64,000 nucleotides of DNA from Bifidobacterium breve DSM 20213 = JCM 1192 (lineage in GTDB: Bacteria > Actinomycetota > Actinomycetes > Actinomycetales > Bifidobacteriaceae), in contig NZ_AP012324.1 in NCBI RefSeq assembly GCF_001025175.1, forward strand, positions 1,922,001 to 1,986,000, in the 5' to 3' direction. Of this stretch, positions 26,601 to 34,097 are shown in pieces. Position numbers and translations under genes: made by a program. The notes beneath the pieces were generated by a model that searched no databases, had not been told where the DNA came from, and saw only the letters and a list, made by a program, of their open reading frames with translations. Positions within the stretch are counted from its first letter, which is position 1, and every line of letters starts with the position of its first letter.

Positions 26601-27285
26601 CGCCGTTCTCCAGCTGGTCGATGAAGCGCTGGCTTTCGGCAATCATCAACGATGAGGGATCCACAAAGCAGCCCAGCACGATTTGGCGCTCGATATTGAA
26701 GTCAGGAATGCGTTCCACGGCTTCCGCCGTGATTCTGGCGAACATAGCCGAGGTTTCAGGCTCGCCACTGTCATAGCTGGAACCGTCAAACAGAGAATCC
26801 TCGTCAACATATACCCGCTGCTCTCGCAGCACATTGACGAATGCCGTATTCAACTTCACACGGCCGGTGAACTGCACAGTGGCGGCGGATTCTTCCTTGG
26901 GCACCGTGACGTTGACCGGATACAGCAGCACGGGCAGTGCATTGCCCTTCCACGTGGCCACACCGACCACCAACGAAAGCTCGGCCACTCCGGACACACG
27001 TCGCTTGGCGGTCTGGTCATCCATGACCCGAGACAAGTGCCGTTCCGCCGCCTTCAACACCCCGGCATCACGGAACAGCGAGTCCAAGCGAACATGTCCC
27101 GAAGCGAACAATTGTGCAATGCCGGACGGATGGGCATGCGTCATATCAAGTTTGGCCACCAGCTGGTTCGCGTCCTCCAACGGAGAGGGGGCCAACATGC
27201 CGCGATACTGGTCACGCCAGTGACGGATGCGGTTCAGACCGTTTTCAGCATTCTGATCCTGCGTCTGGGTCATCTCTTGGCTCAC
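23653..27285 (-). CDS. giant SF1-helicase-like protein with degenerate ATPase and nuclease motifs
   Basis: A 1210-residue protein laid out like the DUF4011-type SF1 helicases with a C-terminal restriction-endonuclease-fold domain. The first P-loop reads GEFPKGTAEQ (residues 293-302) where active relatives have GPPGTGKS. The Walker B block reads VDACAH (about residue 833) instead of DEAS. The following GDxxQ motif has become AHCATV, and the last helicase motif has lost its arginine (LLDALALAD, about 1041). The C-terminal nuclease-like domain (about 1115-1205) keeps the fold, for example SLGWNVMSVWSVAAFVNPDKEV, but its acidic residues look changed (RIPLVV; VQTDDASFM). It overlaps the FHA gene by four bases and is coupled to the small gene downstream. 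The intact reading frame suggests a retained non-catalytic role. Function unknown. Confidence 0.8.
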   Translation of the reverse strand: MSQEMTQTQDQNAENGLNRIRHWRDQYRGMLAPSPLEDANQLVAKLDMTHAHPSGIAQLFASGHVRLDSLFRDAGVLKAAERHLSRVMDDQTAKRRVSGVAELSLVVGVATWKGNALPVLLYPVNVTVPKEESAATVQFTGRVKLNTAFVNVLREQRVYVDEDSLFDGSSYDSGEPETSAMFARITAEAVERIPDFNIERQIVLGCFVDPSSLMIAESQRFIDQLENGESDNVLLDALAGNEHAQSSLKDADLAQYSPFDADPHAEFEVGDVDNTVRYAASLAAAGHSIVIDGEFPKGTAEQAVAVASRCLMSGRSVLYVPGVAEQKRLFMQAVSANELKAQMLDVADAQANAAIDKQLISAVGFQQGVATQRFDQLADELVGVRSRLTRYLGDLHGVNDKWNVSAYETIQNLARISVLPTHPATHIRLTEQSAIAVAGDMEAWVGKLERAGELGEFSIGPDDTAWYKASLNTEEEAVTAYQRVDDLLRRFLPATREQVARTVQTCGFPVPSTIREWERQVTVLKNLRRVLDVFQPEIFERDIDSMIEATKPKAQRKAEGSAMGFWERRRHIKEAKGLLRVGAQVEDLHEALKVVARQSEQWRQFVPHGGWPVLPTKLDDIITTLDAMVSNMTALDTVLATTPAGGNLGSTDFNTVEVRLKALLDDRKALDTLPERCRLEHEFAGVGLNELVEDLHTRQVSVPQIRGEVQLAWWTTVFEDIVRSSAIISNQDGSALQTASDRFAQVDVEHVRSVGPMVSQESMRRLCDMLFSHTQEANQLHTVLAGRAHVSLSRIRRDYPEILAAAKPILVATPGTLAALTDPAVIADVAIVDACAHIPSIELLSILGRVRQVVVIAHCATVTSESMKQLIDLLPHVEVESAPTRRDPRLAAFLESEGYGSVRYDVATEPASGKVRFHSVEDANGVPVMLSGLVESSQQEIDKVVHLITQRAASFTVVPSSYVLTVVTLTDVFRTRLGAELKSLASKNKPMGRFLRHVRLVPLRDVAGCQATDVILSLCYAKTVHGRLLQQFGVVEHEGGRGMLLDALALADRNLDIVSAFGSQDMEDERLHQQGPRFLKTMLAWAEQFNDRPILPTRDDAGQNVLFEDIAERLRARGLEAAVNYGFDRGSRIPLVVGLKGRPFALAVQTDDASFMSVQSTRKRHRLSAQDLISLGWNVMSVWSVAAFVNPDKEVDRIVARIGEIYREVE

Positions 27286-28592
27286 TTTCCAACCGCTTCG
27301 CGGTATTCCTGATATCCCTTGTTATGGGATAGAGCTTCGTCGATGTCGGCTTCGCCTCTGGCGGCGAGCCAAGCATACATATCGTCATACAGGTATGGGT
27401 TCATTGCCAGAAATGCCAGCAACTCAGGGTGACGAGCAATCTCGAACTGCGTGGAGAAATCCTGCGTGGTTTTAGCATCGTCCGAGGTCAGGCCATCAAC
27501 TTCCACCACCGGCTCCTGGGCCTTCAGTTCTCCCTTGCTCACACGGTCGAACACGGAGCCCGGCTCAAAAGCTGGTGTATAGACACCAGTGGTGTCAGCC
27601 TCGCCCAAATCGGCAACGCTTACTTGAACGGGCTGGTCCGACTGATCGGACTGATCGGGTTGGACGAATTGGCCGGGCTGCTCAAATACCGGCGACTGCT
27701 CAGGCTGTGCCTGCACATCCGGCTGCTGGTCCGGGATGGATACCGCCTCAGCGGATGGTGCAGTCTCAGATTCCGTCTCGGTTGCTGTTTCAGATGCGGT
27801 CCCAGATACAGTCTCGGGCACCTTGGCAACAGGATGAGCGATCGCATCCACCGGCACCACGGCAGGTGCAGAAGACTCCGCCGGTTCGACGGGTTCAGCT
27901 TGCGGGCTTGTCTGCGGCACGAAATCAGCGGCAGGCTGGGTCTGCTGCGCCTCACCGTCCGGCACGGTATCTTCGGACTGCTCGGCCATCGCATCGGCGA
28001 ACAAATCACGCGGAGTGGCCGGCTCTTCCGCCTTGACCACGGATTGGGCAATGTTCAGACTGCTGAAGTCGAGTTCGTCAACCTTATGACGAACGCTGGC
28101 GGCGCTGAACGCAGCGGTCGGCTCACCGGCCCGCAAATCCAAAATGTCGTCAACGGACATATCAGCGGCATCCGGCTCCTGCGGTGCTTCATTCACCGCG
28201 TAGCCGAACAAATCAGGCACCGGAAGCTGCTGATCATGCTCGACGTCATCGATACGGATGAAGTCCGCCGGAACATCACCGAACTGCATGCGCATCGGCG
28301 AGGACGGCAGCATAAACTCGGCGTCAACGGGCAGACGCAGTAAATCGCCATTGTCACGAACCACATAAGAGCCATTGGTCGAGCCTAAATCGCGCACGGC
28401 TGCAGAACCATTCTGCTTCACCTCGAACACGGCGTGCCTTTTGGACATCGACTTGGTCTGATCCACCACATCAAGACGCTGCATGCCGTCATCGGCTAGA
28501 GGACGCAATGGCTTACGGCCAATCTCCACGCAGTCGCCCGATTTGACGTTGACTCGATCAACCCCATTGATCCGCACCGTCCATTCACTCAC
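27282..28592 (-). CDS. FHA-domain protein
   Basis: About 436 residues. An N-terminal forkhead-associated domain holds the phosphothreonine-binding motifs GRKPLRPL, SMSKRHAVF and DLGSTNGSYV (about residues 25-95). A long acidic, Gln/Pro/Ala/Glu-rich linker (about 150-345) is probably disordered. A C-terminal helical module (about 360-436) includes FEIARHPELLAFLAMNPYLYDDMYAWLAARGE. I chose the GTG at 28592, eight bases after GGAGG; longer starts lack a binding site. FHA domains read Ser/Thr-kinase phosphorylation, so the operon may be under kinase control. Its end overlaps the start of the helicase-like gene by four bases. Confidence 0.88.
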   Translation of the reverse strand: MSEWTVRINGVDRVNVKSGDCVEIGRKPLRPLADDGMQRLDVVDQTKSMSKRHAVFEVKQNGSAAVRDLGSTNGSYVVRDNGDLLRLPVDAEFMLPSSPMRMQFGDVPADFIRIDDVEHDQQLPVPDLFGYAVNEAPQEPDAADMSVDDILDLRAGEPTAAFSAASVRHKVDELDFSSLNIAQSVVKAEEPATPRDLFADAMAEQSEDTVPDGEAQQTQPAADFVPQTSPQAEPVEPAESSAPAVVPVDAIAHPVAKVPETVSGTASETATETESETAPSAEAVSIPDQQPDVQAQPEQSPVFEQPGQFVQPDQSDQSDQPVQVSVADLGEADTTGVYTPAFEPGSVFDRVSKGELKAQEPVVEVDGLTSDDAKTTQDFSTQFEIARHPELLAFLAMNPYLYDDMYAWLAARGEADIDEALSHNKGYQEYREAVGK

Positions 28593-28777
28593 CGTGACCG
28601 CCTCCCTATACACACTATGAACCACACTATGTGCCATTGTGTCATCTTTTACTCGGTTTCGCCGGATTATCCCGGTCAAGAATTGCAACTTTTGCGCATT
28701 AGCAGCTTCCATGCCGCCAGCAACGGGTGAAATCGCTCCCCCTATTCAGTACAGGGTCTGCCCAAGGGCACAATGCA

Positions 28778-28813
28778 GGAAACCCCGCAATCCATAACGG
28801 ATACGGGGTTTCC
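28778..28813 (-). terminator. rplJL terminator
   Basis: A ten-base perfect stem GGAAACCCCG/CGGGGTTTCC, 38 bases after the rplL stop. Confidence 0.85.
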
Positions 28814-28850
28814 GGCAACAATCTGGTGATTGCGGCTTAAGCCGCACAAA

Positions 28851-29231
28851 TCACTTGAGCTCGACGGTGGCGCCAGCCTCTTCCAGCTGAGCCTTAGCCT
28901 TCTCGGCGTCTTCCTTCTTAGCCTTCTCGAGGACGGCCTTCGGAGCGCCGTCGACGAGGCCCTTGGCCTCAGCCAGGCCGAGGTTGGTGATGGCGCGGAC
29001 GGCCTTGATGACCTGGATCTTCTTGTCGCCGACGGCGGAGAGGATGACGTCGAACTCGTCCTTCTCCTCAGCAGCCGGGGCAGCAGCGCCCGGAGCAGCA
29101 ACGGCGACAGCAGCCGGAGCGGCAGCCTCGACGTCGAACTTCTCCTCGAAGGCCTTCACGAACTCGGAGAGCTCGACCAGGGTCATCTCGCCGAAGGCTT
29201 CCAGCAGCTCATCGTTGGTGTACTTAGCCAT
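28851..29231 (-). CDS. rplL: 50S ribosomal protein L7/L12
   Basis: A 126-residue stalk protein that recruits translation factors to the ribosome. The N-terminal dimerisation domain begins [32 protein letters not shown] flexible Ala/Gly hinge follows (about 37-52), and the C-terminal factor-binding domain contains [32 protein letters not shown]. Length and layout are standard. It follows rplJ by 109 bases on the same strand and is closed by a strong terminator. Confidence 0.98.
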   Translation of the reverse strand: MAKYTNDELLEAFGEMTLVELSEFVKAFEEKFDVEAAAPAAVAVAAPGAAAPAAEEKDEFDVILSAVGDKKIQVIKAVRAITNLGLAEAKGLVDGAPKAVLEKAKKEDAEKAKAQLEEAGATVELK

Positions 29232-29340
29232 TATGGCTTCCTTTCAATCTTGGCGGCGGACGAAGTAGGTAATCCGCAGCCGAATAAACCTTGTTTGTTT
29301 AAATTATCGAAGCGACTGATTCATGCCGTGAGGGCGTAAA

Positions 29341-29862
29341 TCAGGCAGCCTTCTCCTGCTTGTCGCGCAGGGCGTCGATCGTACGCACGGCCTTGGTCGG
29401 CAGAGCGTTGAACAGGTACGCGGCCTTGGCCATCGATGCCTTGACGTCGCCGGCGAACTCGGCGAGCAGCTGCGGGCGAGACTTGAGGTCTGCCAGCTTC
29501 TTGGCGCCCTCAGCATCATAGACAGTGCCGTCAGCGGCGGCACCCTTGATGACAAGAGCCTTGTTGTCCTTGGCGAAGTCACGGATGACCTTCGCAGCCT
29601 CAATGAAGTCGCCCTTCACGAAGGTGATGGCGGTCGGGCCAGCAAGAATCTCGTCGAGACCCTCGATGCCCGCTTCCTTGGCGGCGATGCGTGCCAGCGT
29701 GTTCTTTGCCACGGTGTAGGAAGTATCGCGGCCTAGCTTTTCACGCAGATCGGAAATCTGCGGAACGGTAAGCCCGCGGTACTCGGTCAGGTAGACGGCG
29801 TCAGCGTTACGGAATTCTTCCGTAAGCTGAGCGACTACCGCTTCCTTTTCGGGCCTCTTCAT
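29341..29862 (-). CDS. rplJ: 50S ribosomal protein L10
   Basis: A 173-residue protein that forms the base of the ribosomal stalk and binds L7/L12 dimers. It begins MKRPEKEAVVAQLTEEFRNADAVYLTEYRGLTVPQISDLR. The C-terminal helix near ALPTKAVRTIDALRDKQ binds L12. The start at 29862 is set by the family's N-terminus and by AGGAA upstream. It is autoregulated in bacteria through a leader, which is present here with an attenuator-like hairpin. Confidence 0.97.
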   Translation of the reverse strand: MKRPEKEAVVAQLTEEFRNADAVYLTEYRGLTVPQISDLREKLGRDTSYTVAKNTLARIAAKEAGIEGLDEILAGPTAITFVKGDFIEAAKVIRDFAKDNKALVIKGAAADGTVYDAEGAKKLADLKSRPQLLAEFAGDVKASMAKAAYLFNALPTKAVRTIDALRDKQEKAA

Positions 29863-30080
29863 GGCGTTCCTTCCTAAGTCGGCCGTTGACTTGGAGTTCG
29901 GAACTTTCGGCTGGGCAACAAAAAAGCCCTGCGCACAGGCAGAGCAATATAATCTCGCGAAGCGACCTTCGCCGGCCCTTGACGGGCTTATATCTCTCAA
30001 CCTGCGCTGGCTTGGCGAACCAAACTTCGAAAGTGCACTTGCGCACACTTCAACCAACGGTCTGTGGTTTACGAATGATT
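29863..30080 (-). promoter_or_regulatory. L10 leader with attenuator hairpin (29920-29945)
   Basis: The roughly 220-base upstream region contains on the minus strand a stem GCTCTGC/GCAGGGC followed by TTTTTTG, a textbook intrinsic terminator placed 60 bases before the rplJ start. Further upstream, GGTTGAGAG-type sequence fits the L10 binding region of ribosomal-protein leaders. Autoregulation by L10/L12 is known for this leader class; its operation here is inferred. Confidence 0.65.
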
Positions 30081-30207
30081 AGGTTACGGGCGGTCGGCGA
30101 CATTGTGGAATTCGGGCGTGTCGCGCAGGCAGCACCCCAGGAGAGTGGCACAACAAAGTCCTCCCGGCCCAGCATTGGCGCAACATTCCCGGAGAAGTGG
30201 TGCAGGA

Positions 30208-30999
30208 TTACAACGTGGCGGCATATTGAGCCACGGATGCCGTGACTTCCTTTAGGTAATCGAGAGAACGACGCCAATGGCCGGGCACCTCAATCGAATG
30301 GTTGGCGTCTGGATATTCATGCACATGCGGGGTCAATGCGTTGGCGCGGGCGCGATCATAGAACGGGTCGGCGGTTCCGGCACAAATCAGCGGTGCCGGT
30401 CCAGCATATCGGGAGCTGGCGGCGTGTGACTGCCCGGCAAGTTCGGCACGGATTATCGCCTTCGCCTCGGCCACGGATGGTGCTTCGGATTCGGCTACGA
30501 TGTCATCGCCCACAGCGGGCACCGGAATCACGCGGGCAGATGGGTCGAAATCGGCGTGGTGCAACACCGGGGTCAACAGCACGAATGGCAACCCATAATG
30601 TGCGGCCACGTGCGGGTAAGTCATCGTGGTCAGCGATTTGCCGATGAGCAGCAGACGCGGGCCGGATTGATTGGTGGAATCCGACGAATCAGCAGCGTCC
30701 CTACCGACATTATCGTTGGAGTATTCGCCGGACTGATTTCCGCGCACTGGCTCCACCCACCCGTCAATCGCCTGATTGAGCACCGGAATCACTGTGGACA
30801 AATCATCGGAAGCATTGCGTACGTTCATGCGATCGACACGCCACCCGGCCTCGACCAAGGCTTGTGCAGACCAGTACAGCAGCGGACGGTCGCAGTTGTA
30901 GCCAGTGCCTGGCATGAGCAGTACGCGGCCGTATTCCTGACCGAACTTGACGACGTTCTTTTTCCATGAGGTGATGCTGACTTCGACGGCCGGTTTCAC
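30208..30999 (-). CDS. alpha/beta hydrolase
   Basis: A 263-residue protein with alpha/beta-hydrolase features. RVLLMPGTGYNCD is near the start. The nucleophile elbow is GKSLTT near residue 130, the acidic residue lies in GTADPFYDRA, and the catalytic His lies in YPDANHSIE (about 235). A Ser/Asn-rich insert occurs at about 95-118. It has no signal peptide, so it acts in the cytoplasm; the substrate is unknown. It lies between rplJ and the divergent purine permease, and has no evident operon partner. Confidence 0.8.
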   Translation of the reverse strand: MKPAVEVSITSWKKNVVKFGQEYGRVLLMPGTGYNCDRPLLYWSAQALVEAGWRVDRMNVRNASDDLSTVIPVLNQAIDGWVEPVRGNQSGEYSNDNVGRDAADSSDSTNQSGPRLLLIGKSLTTMTYPHVAAHYGLPFVLLTPVLHHADFDPSARVIPVPAVGDDIVAESEAPSVAEAKAIIRAELAGQSHAASSRYAGPAPLICAGTADPFYDRARANALTPHVHEYPDANHSIEVPGHWRRSLDYLKEVTASVAQYAATL

Positions 31000-31093
31000 T
31001 GCGCGACTTCCTTCCGCGGCACTCTCTGCGCGTTCCTGTATATGTATTGCCGCAGTCAGTCTACCCCGGCCTGTTCACGTTACCTCCACAAGC

Positions 31094-31099
31094 TATAAT
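31094..31099 (+). promoter_or_regulatory. -10 element of the NCS2 permease gene
   Basis: A perfect TATAAT with a weak TTCACG about 14 bases upstream. It would give a leader of about 135 bases. Confidence 0.45.
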
Positions 31100-31112
31100 C
31101 GGCCACGGTTCT

Positions 31113-31212
31113 GATTGGATGCGTAGCGCCTGACGTGCGTTGGGCAGGTCAATCAGGGCGAGTCGCAATTCTCGCCGGGGCCAACCGGGTCACCCACAGG
31201 TGGCATATGGCC
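31113..31212 (+). promoter_or_regulatory. structured 5' leader of the purine permease gene
   Basis: Three stems can be drawn. The outer helix GATTG/CAATC (31113-31117 with 31150-31154) closes a three-way junction with inner arms GCG/CGC and CTG/CAG. A perfect hairpin GGCGAG/CTCGCC follows (31157-31176). A helix GGCCA/TGGCC (31179-31183 with 31208-31212) encloses CACC/GGTG. The last stem ends 28 bases before the start codon. It could be a riboswitch or a protein-binding leader. It does not carry the conserved purine-riboswitch core sequences. Confidence 0.45.
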
Positions 31213-31240
31213 TCGCACAACCCAAGGAAGTAGAGAGTAT

Positions 31241-32635
31241 ATGGAGAAGTTCTTCCATTTGAAGGAAAACGGCACGACCGTCTCGACTGAGATTCTGGCC
31301 GGTCTGACCACGTTCTTCGCAATGGCCTACATCATCGTCGTCAACCCGCAGATTCTGTCGCAGACCGGTATGCCATGGGGCGGCGTGTTCCTGGCCACTA
31401 TCATCGCGGCCATCATCGGCACCCTGGTCATGGGCCTGTTCGCCAATGTGCCGTACGCGCAGGCCGCCGGCATGGGCCTCAACGCATTCTTCACCTACAC
31501 CGTGTGCTTCGGCCTCGGCTTCAGCTGGCAGCAGACCATGTGCATGGTATTCCTGTGCGGCTTGATCAACATCATCATCACCGTCACCAAGATCCGCAAG
31601 ATGATCATCATGGCCATCCCGGAGTCCCTGCAGCACGCCATCGGCGGCGGCATCGGTCTGTTCGTGGCCTACGTAGGCATGCTGAATGTCGGCTTAATCA
31701 AGTTCACTCCCGGCGATCCTAAGGCCGCCGCTAAGGGCGGTGCCGTGGCCGCAACCCCGGGCCTGGCCAACTTCAATGACAAGGTACTGTGGGTATTCCT
31801 CATCGGCCTCGTGCTGGCCATCGTATTCACCGTGATGAAGGTCAAGGGCGGCATGCTGCTGGCCATCGCCGTCACCACCGTGATCGGCATCCCGTTCGGC
31901 GTGACCACCTGGTCCGACTCCCAGTCTCTCGGTCAGACCTTCTCCGAACTGCCGCAGACCTTCGGGGCGATCTTCTCCGCCGAAGGCTTCCCGGCCTTGT
32001 TCTCCGACCCGGCCAAGCTGCCGCTGGTCATCGTGACCATCTTCGCCTTCTCCATGTCCGACACCTTCGACACCCTGGGCACTTTCATCGGCACCGGCCG
32101 TCGTACCGGCATCTTCTCCGCTGAGGACGAGAAGGCCCTCGAGAACGGCCACGGCTTCTCCTCCAAGATGGATAAGGCCCTGTTCGCCGACTCCATCGCC
32201 ACCTCCATCGGCGCCATCTGCGGTACTTCAAACACCACTACTTACGTGGAGTCCTCCGCCGGTATCGCCGCTGGTGGTCGTACCGGCCTGACTTCCGTGG
32301 TCGTGGCGATCTGCTTCGCCCTATCCGTGTTCTTCGCCCCGGTGATTTCCGCCGTGCCGTCCGCCGCGACTGCTGGCGTGCTGGTCATCGTCGGCTGCAT
32401 GATGGCCGCCTCCCTGAAGGAAGTCAAGTGGAACGATATCGCCGAGGCCATCCCGGCATTCTTCGCCGCCGTGTTCATGGCCTTCTCCTACTCCATCTCC
32501 TACGGCATCGCCGGTGGCTTCATCATGTACTGCATCGTGAAGACCTGCAAGGGCAAGGCCAAGGAAGTGCACCCGATCATCTGGATCGTATCCGCACTGT
32601 TCATCCTGGACTTCGTGTGCATGGCGATTCTGTGA
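31241..32635 (+). CDS. NCS2 family purine (adenine/guanine/hypoxanthine) permease
   Basis: A 464-residue membrane transporter of the AzgA-like branch of the NCS2 family. It begins FHLKENGTTVSTEILAGLTTFFAMAYI, a family hallmark, with the binding segment AGMGLNAFFTYTVCFGLG near residue 77. A second conserved stretch near 265-300 reads FSMSDTFDTLGTFIGTGRRTG, and GTSNTTTYVESSAGIAAGGRTG lies near residue 325. It takes up purine bases by proton symport. The codon use is strongly biased, suggesting high expression. AAGGAAG precedes the ATG, and a terminator follows. Confidence 0.96.
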   Translation: MEKFFHLKENGTTVSTEILAGLTTFFAMAYIIVVNPQILSQTGMPWGGVFLATIIAAIIGTLVMGLFANVPYAQAAGMGLNAFFTYTVCFGLGFSWQQTMCMVFLCGLINIIITVTKIRKMIIMAIPESLQHAIGGGIGLFVAYVGMLNVGLIKFTPGDPKAAAKGGAVAATPGLANFNDKVLWVFLIGLVLAIVFTVMKVKGGMLLAIAVTTVIGIPFGVTTWSDSQSLGQTFSELPQTFGAIFSAEGFPALFSDPAKLPLVIVTIFAFSMSDTFDTLGTFIGTGRRTGIFSAEDEKALENGHGFSSKMDKALFADSIATSIGAICGTSNTTTYVESSAGIAAGGRTGLTSVVVAICFALSVFFAPVISAVPSAATAGVLVIVGCMMAASLKEVKWNDIAEAIPAFFAAVFMAFSYSISYGIAGGFIMYCIVKTCKGKAKEVHPIIWIVSALFILDFVCMAIL

Positions 32636-32704
32636 TGTTGGTTTGATGACGGCGGTGAATCACGTCGTTCTAGGCTGATTTGCCGTAAGCCGTAACTTAT
32701 CTAG

Positions 32705-32735
32705 GGCCGGGCTCGAAATGAGTCCGGCCTTTGTT
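32705..32735 (+). terminator. NCS2 permease terminator
   Basis: A ten-base stem GGCCGGGCTC/GAGTCCGGCC with one G-T pair, followed by TTTGTT. Confidence 0.85.
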
Positions 32736-32736
32736 A

Positions 32737-33002
32737 TTGCAGATATTTAGGTACTAGTTAGCAGCGTTGCAGGTATAAAGGAACTTCTTAGAGCCGTATT
32801 TGCCTCCTTCATAGGCCCGAAATACCTGCAATCTACTTAATGTCGTCTTTATACCTGCAAATTCGCGTCATAAATCGACCTGAGATACCTACAAATCTTA
32901 TGGATTATGGCGGATGGCCGATATTCGCCCTGCAAATAGACCCAAAATGCCTGCAACCTATTTATGATTAGGCAACCCGAAAATCCATTGCAGGTATTTT
33001 GG
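32737..33002. repeat. cluster of about eight copies of a 15-base motif in both orientations
   Basis: The core TTGCAGGTATTTTGG, or its complement CCnAAATACCTGCAA, recurs with small changes at 32737, 32767 and 32988 (one orientation) and ending near 32831, 32860, 32894, 32935 and 32956 (the other). Spacing is irregular. The whole stretch is A+T-rich and has no gene. The two flanking copies face inward as inverted repeats. It could be a set of protein-binding sites or a decayed repeat element. Confidence 0.7.
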
Positions 33003-33120
33003 CACTATTTGGCACTATTTAGGATAGTATGCAGGAAATCTCGATACGAAAAGTCCCGGTAAGCAGCTTGCCTACTGAGACTTTCGACAAATAACGGGGC
33101 TCTCTGGCCCAACAACAAAC
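33003..33120. other. intergenic, no gene recognised
   Basis: Continuation of the A+T-rich stretch between the motif cluster and the pst terminator. The unit GGCACTATTT is repeated in tandem at its start (33001-33020). I see nothing else. Confidence 0.4.
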
Positions 33121-33159
33121 AAAAAAGACCCACCTTACGACGGGTCTTACTGTTTTTTC
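33121..33159 (-). terminator. pst operon terminator (bidirectional)
   Basis: Stem GACCC/GGGTC extended by A/T pairs, flanked by AAAAAAG on the left and TTTTTT on the right, so it can stop transcription in both directions. It lies about 115 bases past the pstB stop. Confidence 0.8.
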
Positions 33160-33272
33160 TACGCACAAACCACTACGCTGCGCGCAAGGAACAAATCTTC
33201 TCCGGTCCAGCAATTTCGAACCGGCCGGAGGCCGGACTCAAACCTTCGCTCAGCTATCGCTTCGCTCACGGA

Positions 33273-34052
33273 TCAGCCAAAACGACCGGAGATGTAGCGC
33301 TCGGCTTCTTCGTTCTGCGGGTTGTTGAACATCGTGGTGGTGTCCGCGAAGTACTCGAGGTGGCCGGGCTGGCCCACAGCCTTCAGGTTGAAGAAGGCGG
33401 TGTAGTCGGCGATACGGGCGGCCTGCTGCATGTTGTGGGTCACGATCACGATGGTGTAGTCGCTCTTAAGCTCGTTGATCAGATCCTCGACAGCCAGGGT
33501 CGAAATCGGGTCAAGGGCGGAGCAGGGCTCGTCCATGAGCAGCACCTGCGGGTGGACGGCCACGGCGCGAGCGATGCACAGACGCTGCTGCTGGCCACCG
33601 GACAGACCGATGCCGGGGTTGTCAAGACGATCCTTGACCTCTTCCCAGAGGTTGGCACCGCGCAGAGCCCACTCGACCAGATCATCGGCGTCGGACTTGG
33701 CCAGGTGGTGGTTGTTCAGGCGCACACCAGCCAGCACATTCTCGCGGATGGACATGGTCGGGAACGGATTCGGGCGCTGGAAGACCATGCCGACGTCGCG
33801 GCGCACGGCCACCGGATCCACATCCTTGTCGTACAGGTTCTTGCCCTCGAGCAGCACCTCGCCCTCGACATGTGCGCCGGGGATGATCTCGTGCATACGG
33901 TCCAAGGTGCGCAGCACGGTGGACTTGCCGCAGCCGGACGGGCCGATGAAGGCGGTGACCTTGTTCGGCTCGATGTTGATATTCACATCCTCCACGGCCA
34001 GGAAGTCGCCGTAGTAGATGTTCTCGTGGTTGACGTCAATACGTTGTCCCAT
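33273..34052 (-). CDS. pstB: phosphate ABC transporter ATP-binding protein
   Basis: A 259-residue ATPase that powers high-affinity phosphate import by PstSCA. Walker A is GPSGCGKST, the signature is LSGGQQQR, Walker B is [12 protein letters not shown], and the His switch is VTHNMQQA. Length and motifs are standard. It is the last gene of the pst operon, 45 bases after pstA. No phoU follows. Confidence 0.98.
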   Translation of the reverse strand: MGQRIDVNHENIYYGDFLAVEDVNINIEPNKVTAFIGPSGCGKSTVLRTLDRMHEIIPGAHVEGEVLLEGKNLYDKDVDPVAVRRDVGMVFQRPNPFPTMSIRENVLAGVRLNNHHLAKSDADDLVEWALRGANLWEEVKDRLDNPGIGLSGGQQQRLCIARAVAVHPQVLLMDEPCSALDPISTLAVEDLINELKSDYTIVIVTHNMQQAARIADYTAFFNLKAVGQPGHLEYFADTTTMFNNPQNEEAERYISGRFG

Positions 34053-34097
34053 GATGTTTCCTTATATTTCCTTGTATCTTTAAGTCTAACGGCTCGC

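Noticed and set aside
24943-26655. Long plus-strand frame opposite the helicase-like gene
   Set aside because: Composition and lack of any family motif show it is an antisense shadow of the 1210-residue gene.
31113-31212. Known purine riboswitch
   Set aside because: The location before a purine permease fits, but I cannot find the conserved junction sequences of the purine riboswitch.
32737-33002. CRISPR array
   Set aside because: The repeated unit is only about 15 bases, occurs in both orientations and has irregular spacing with no uniform spacers, and no cas gene is near.
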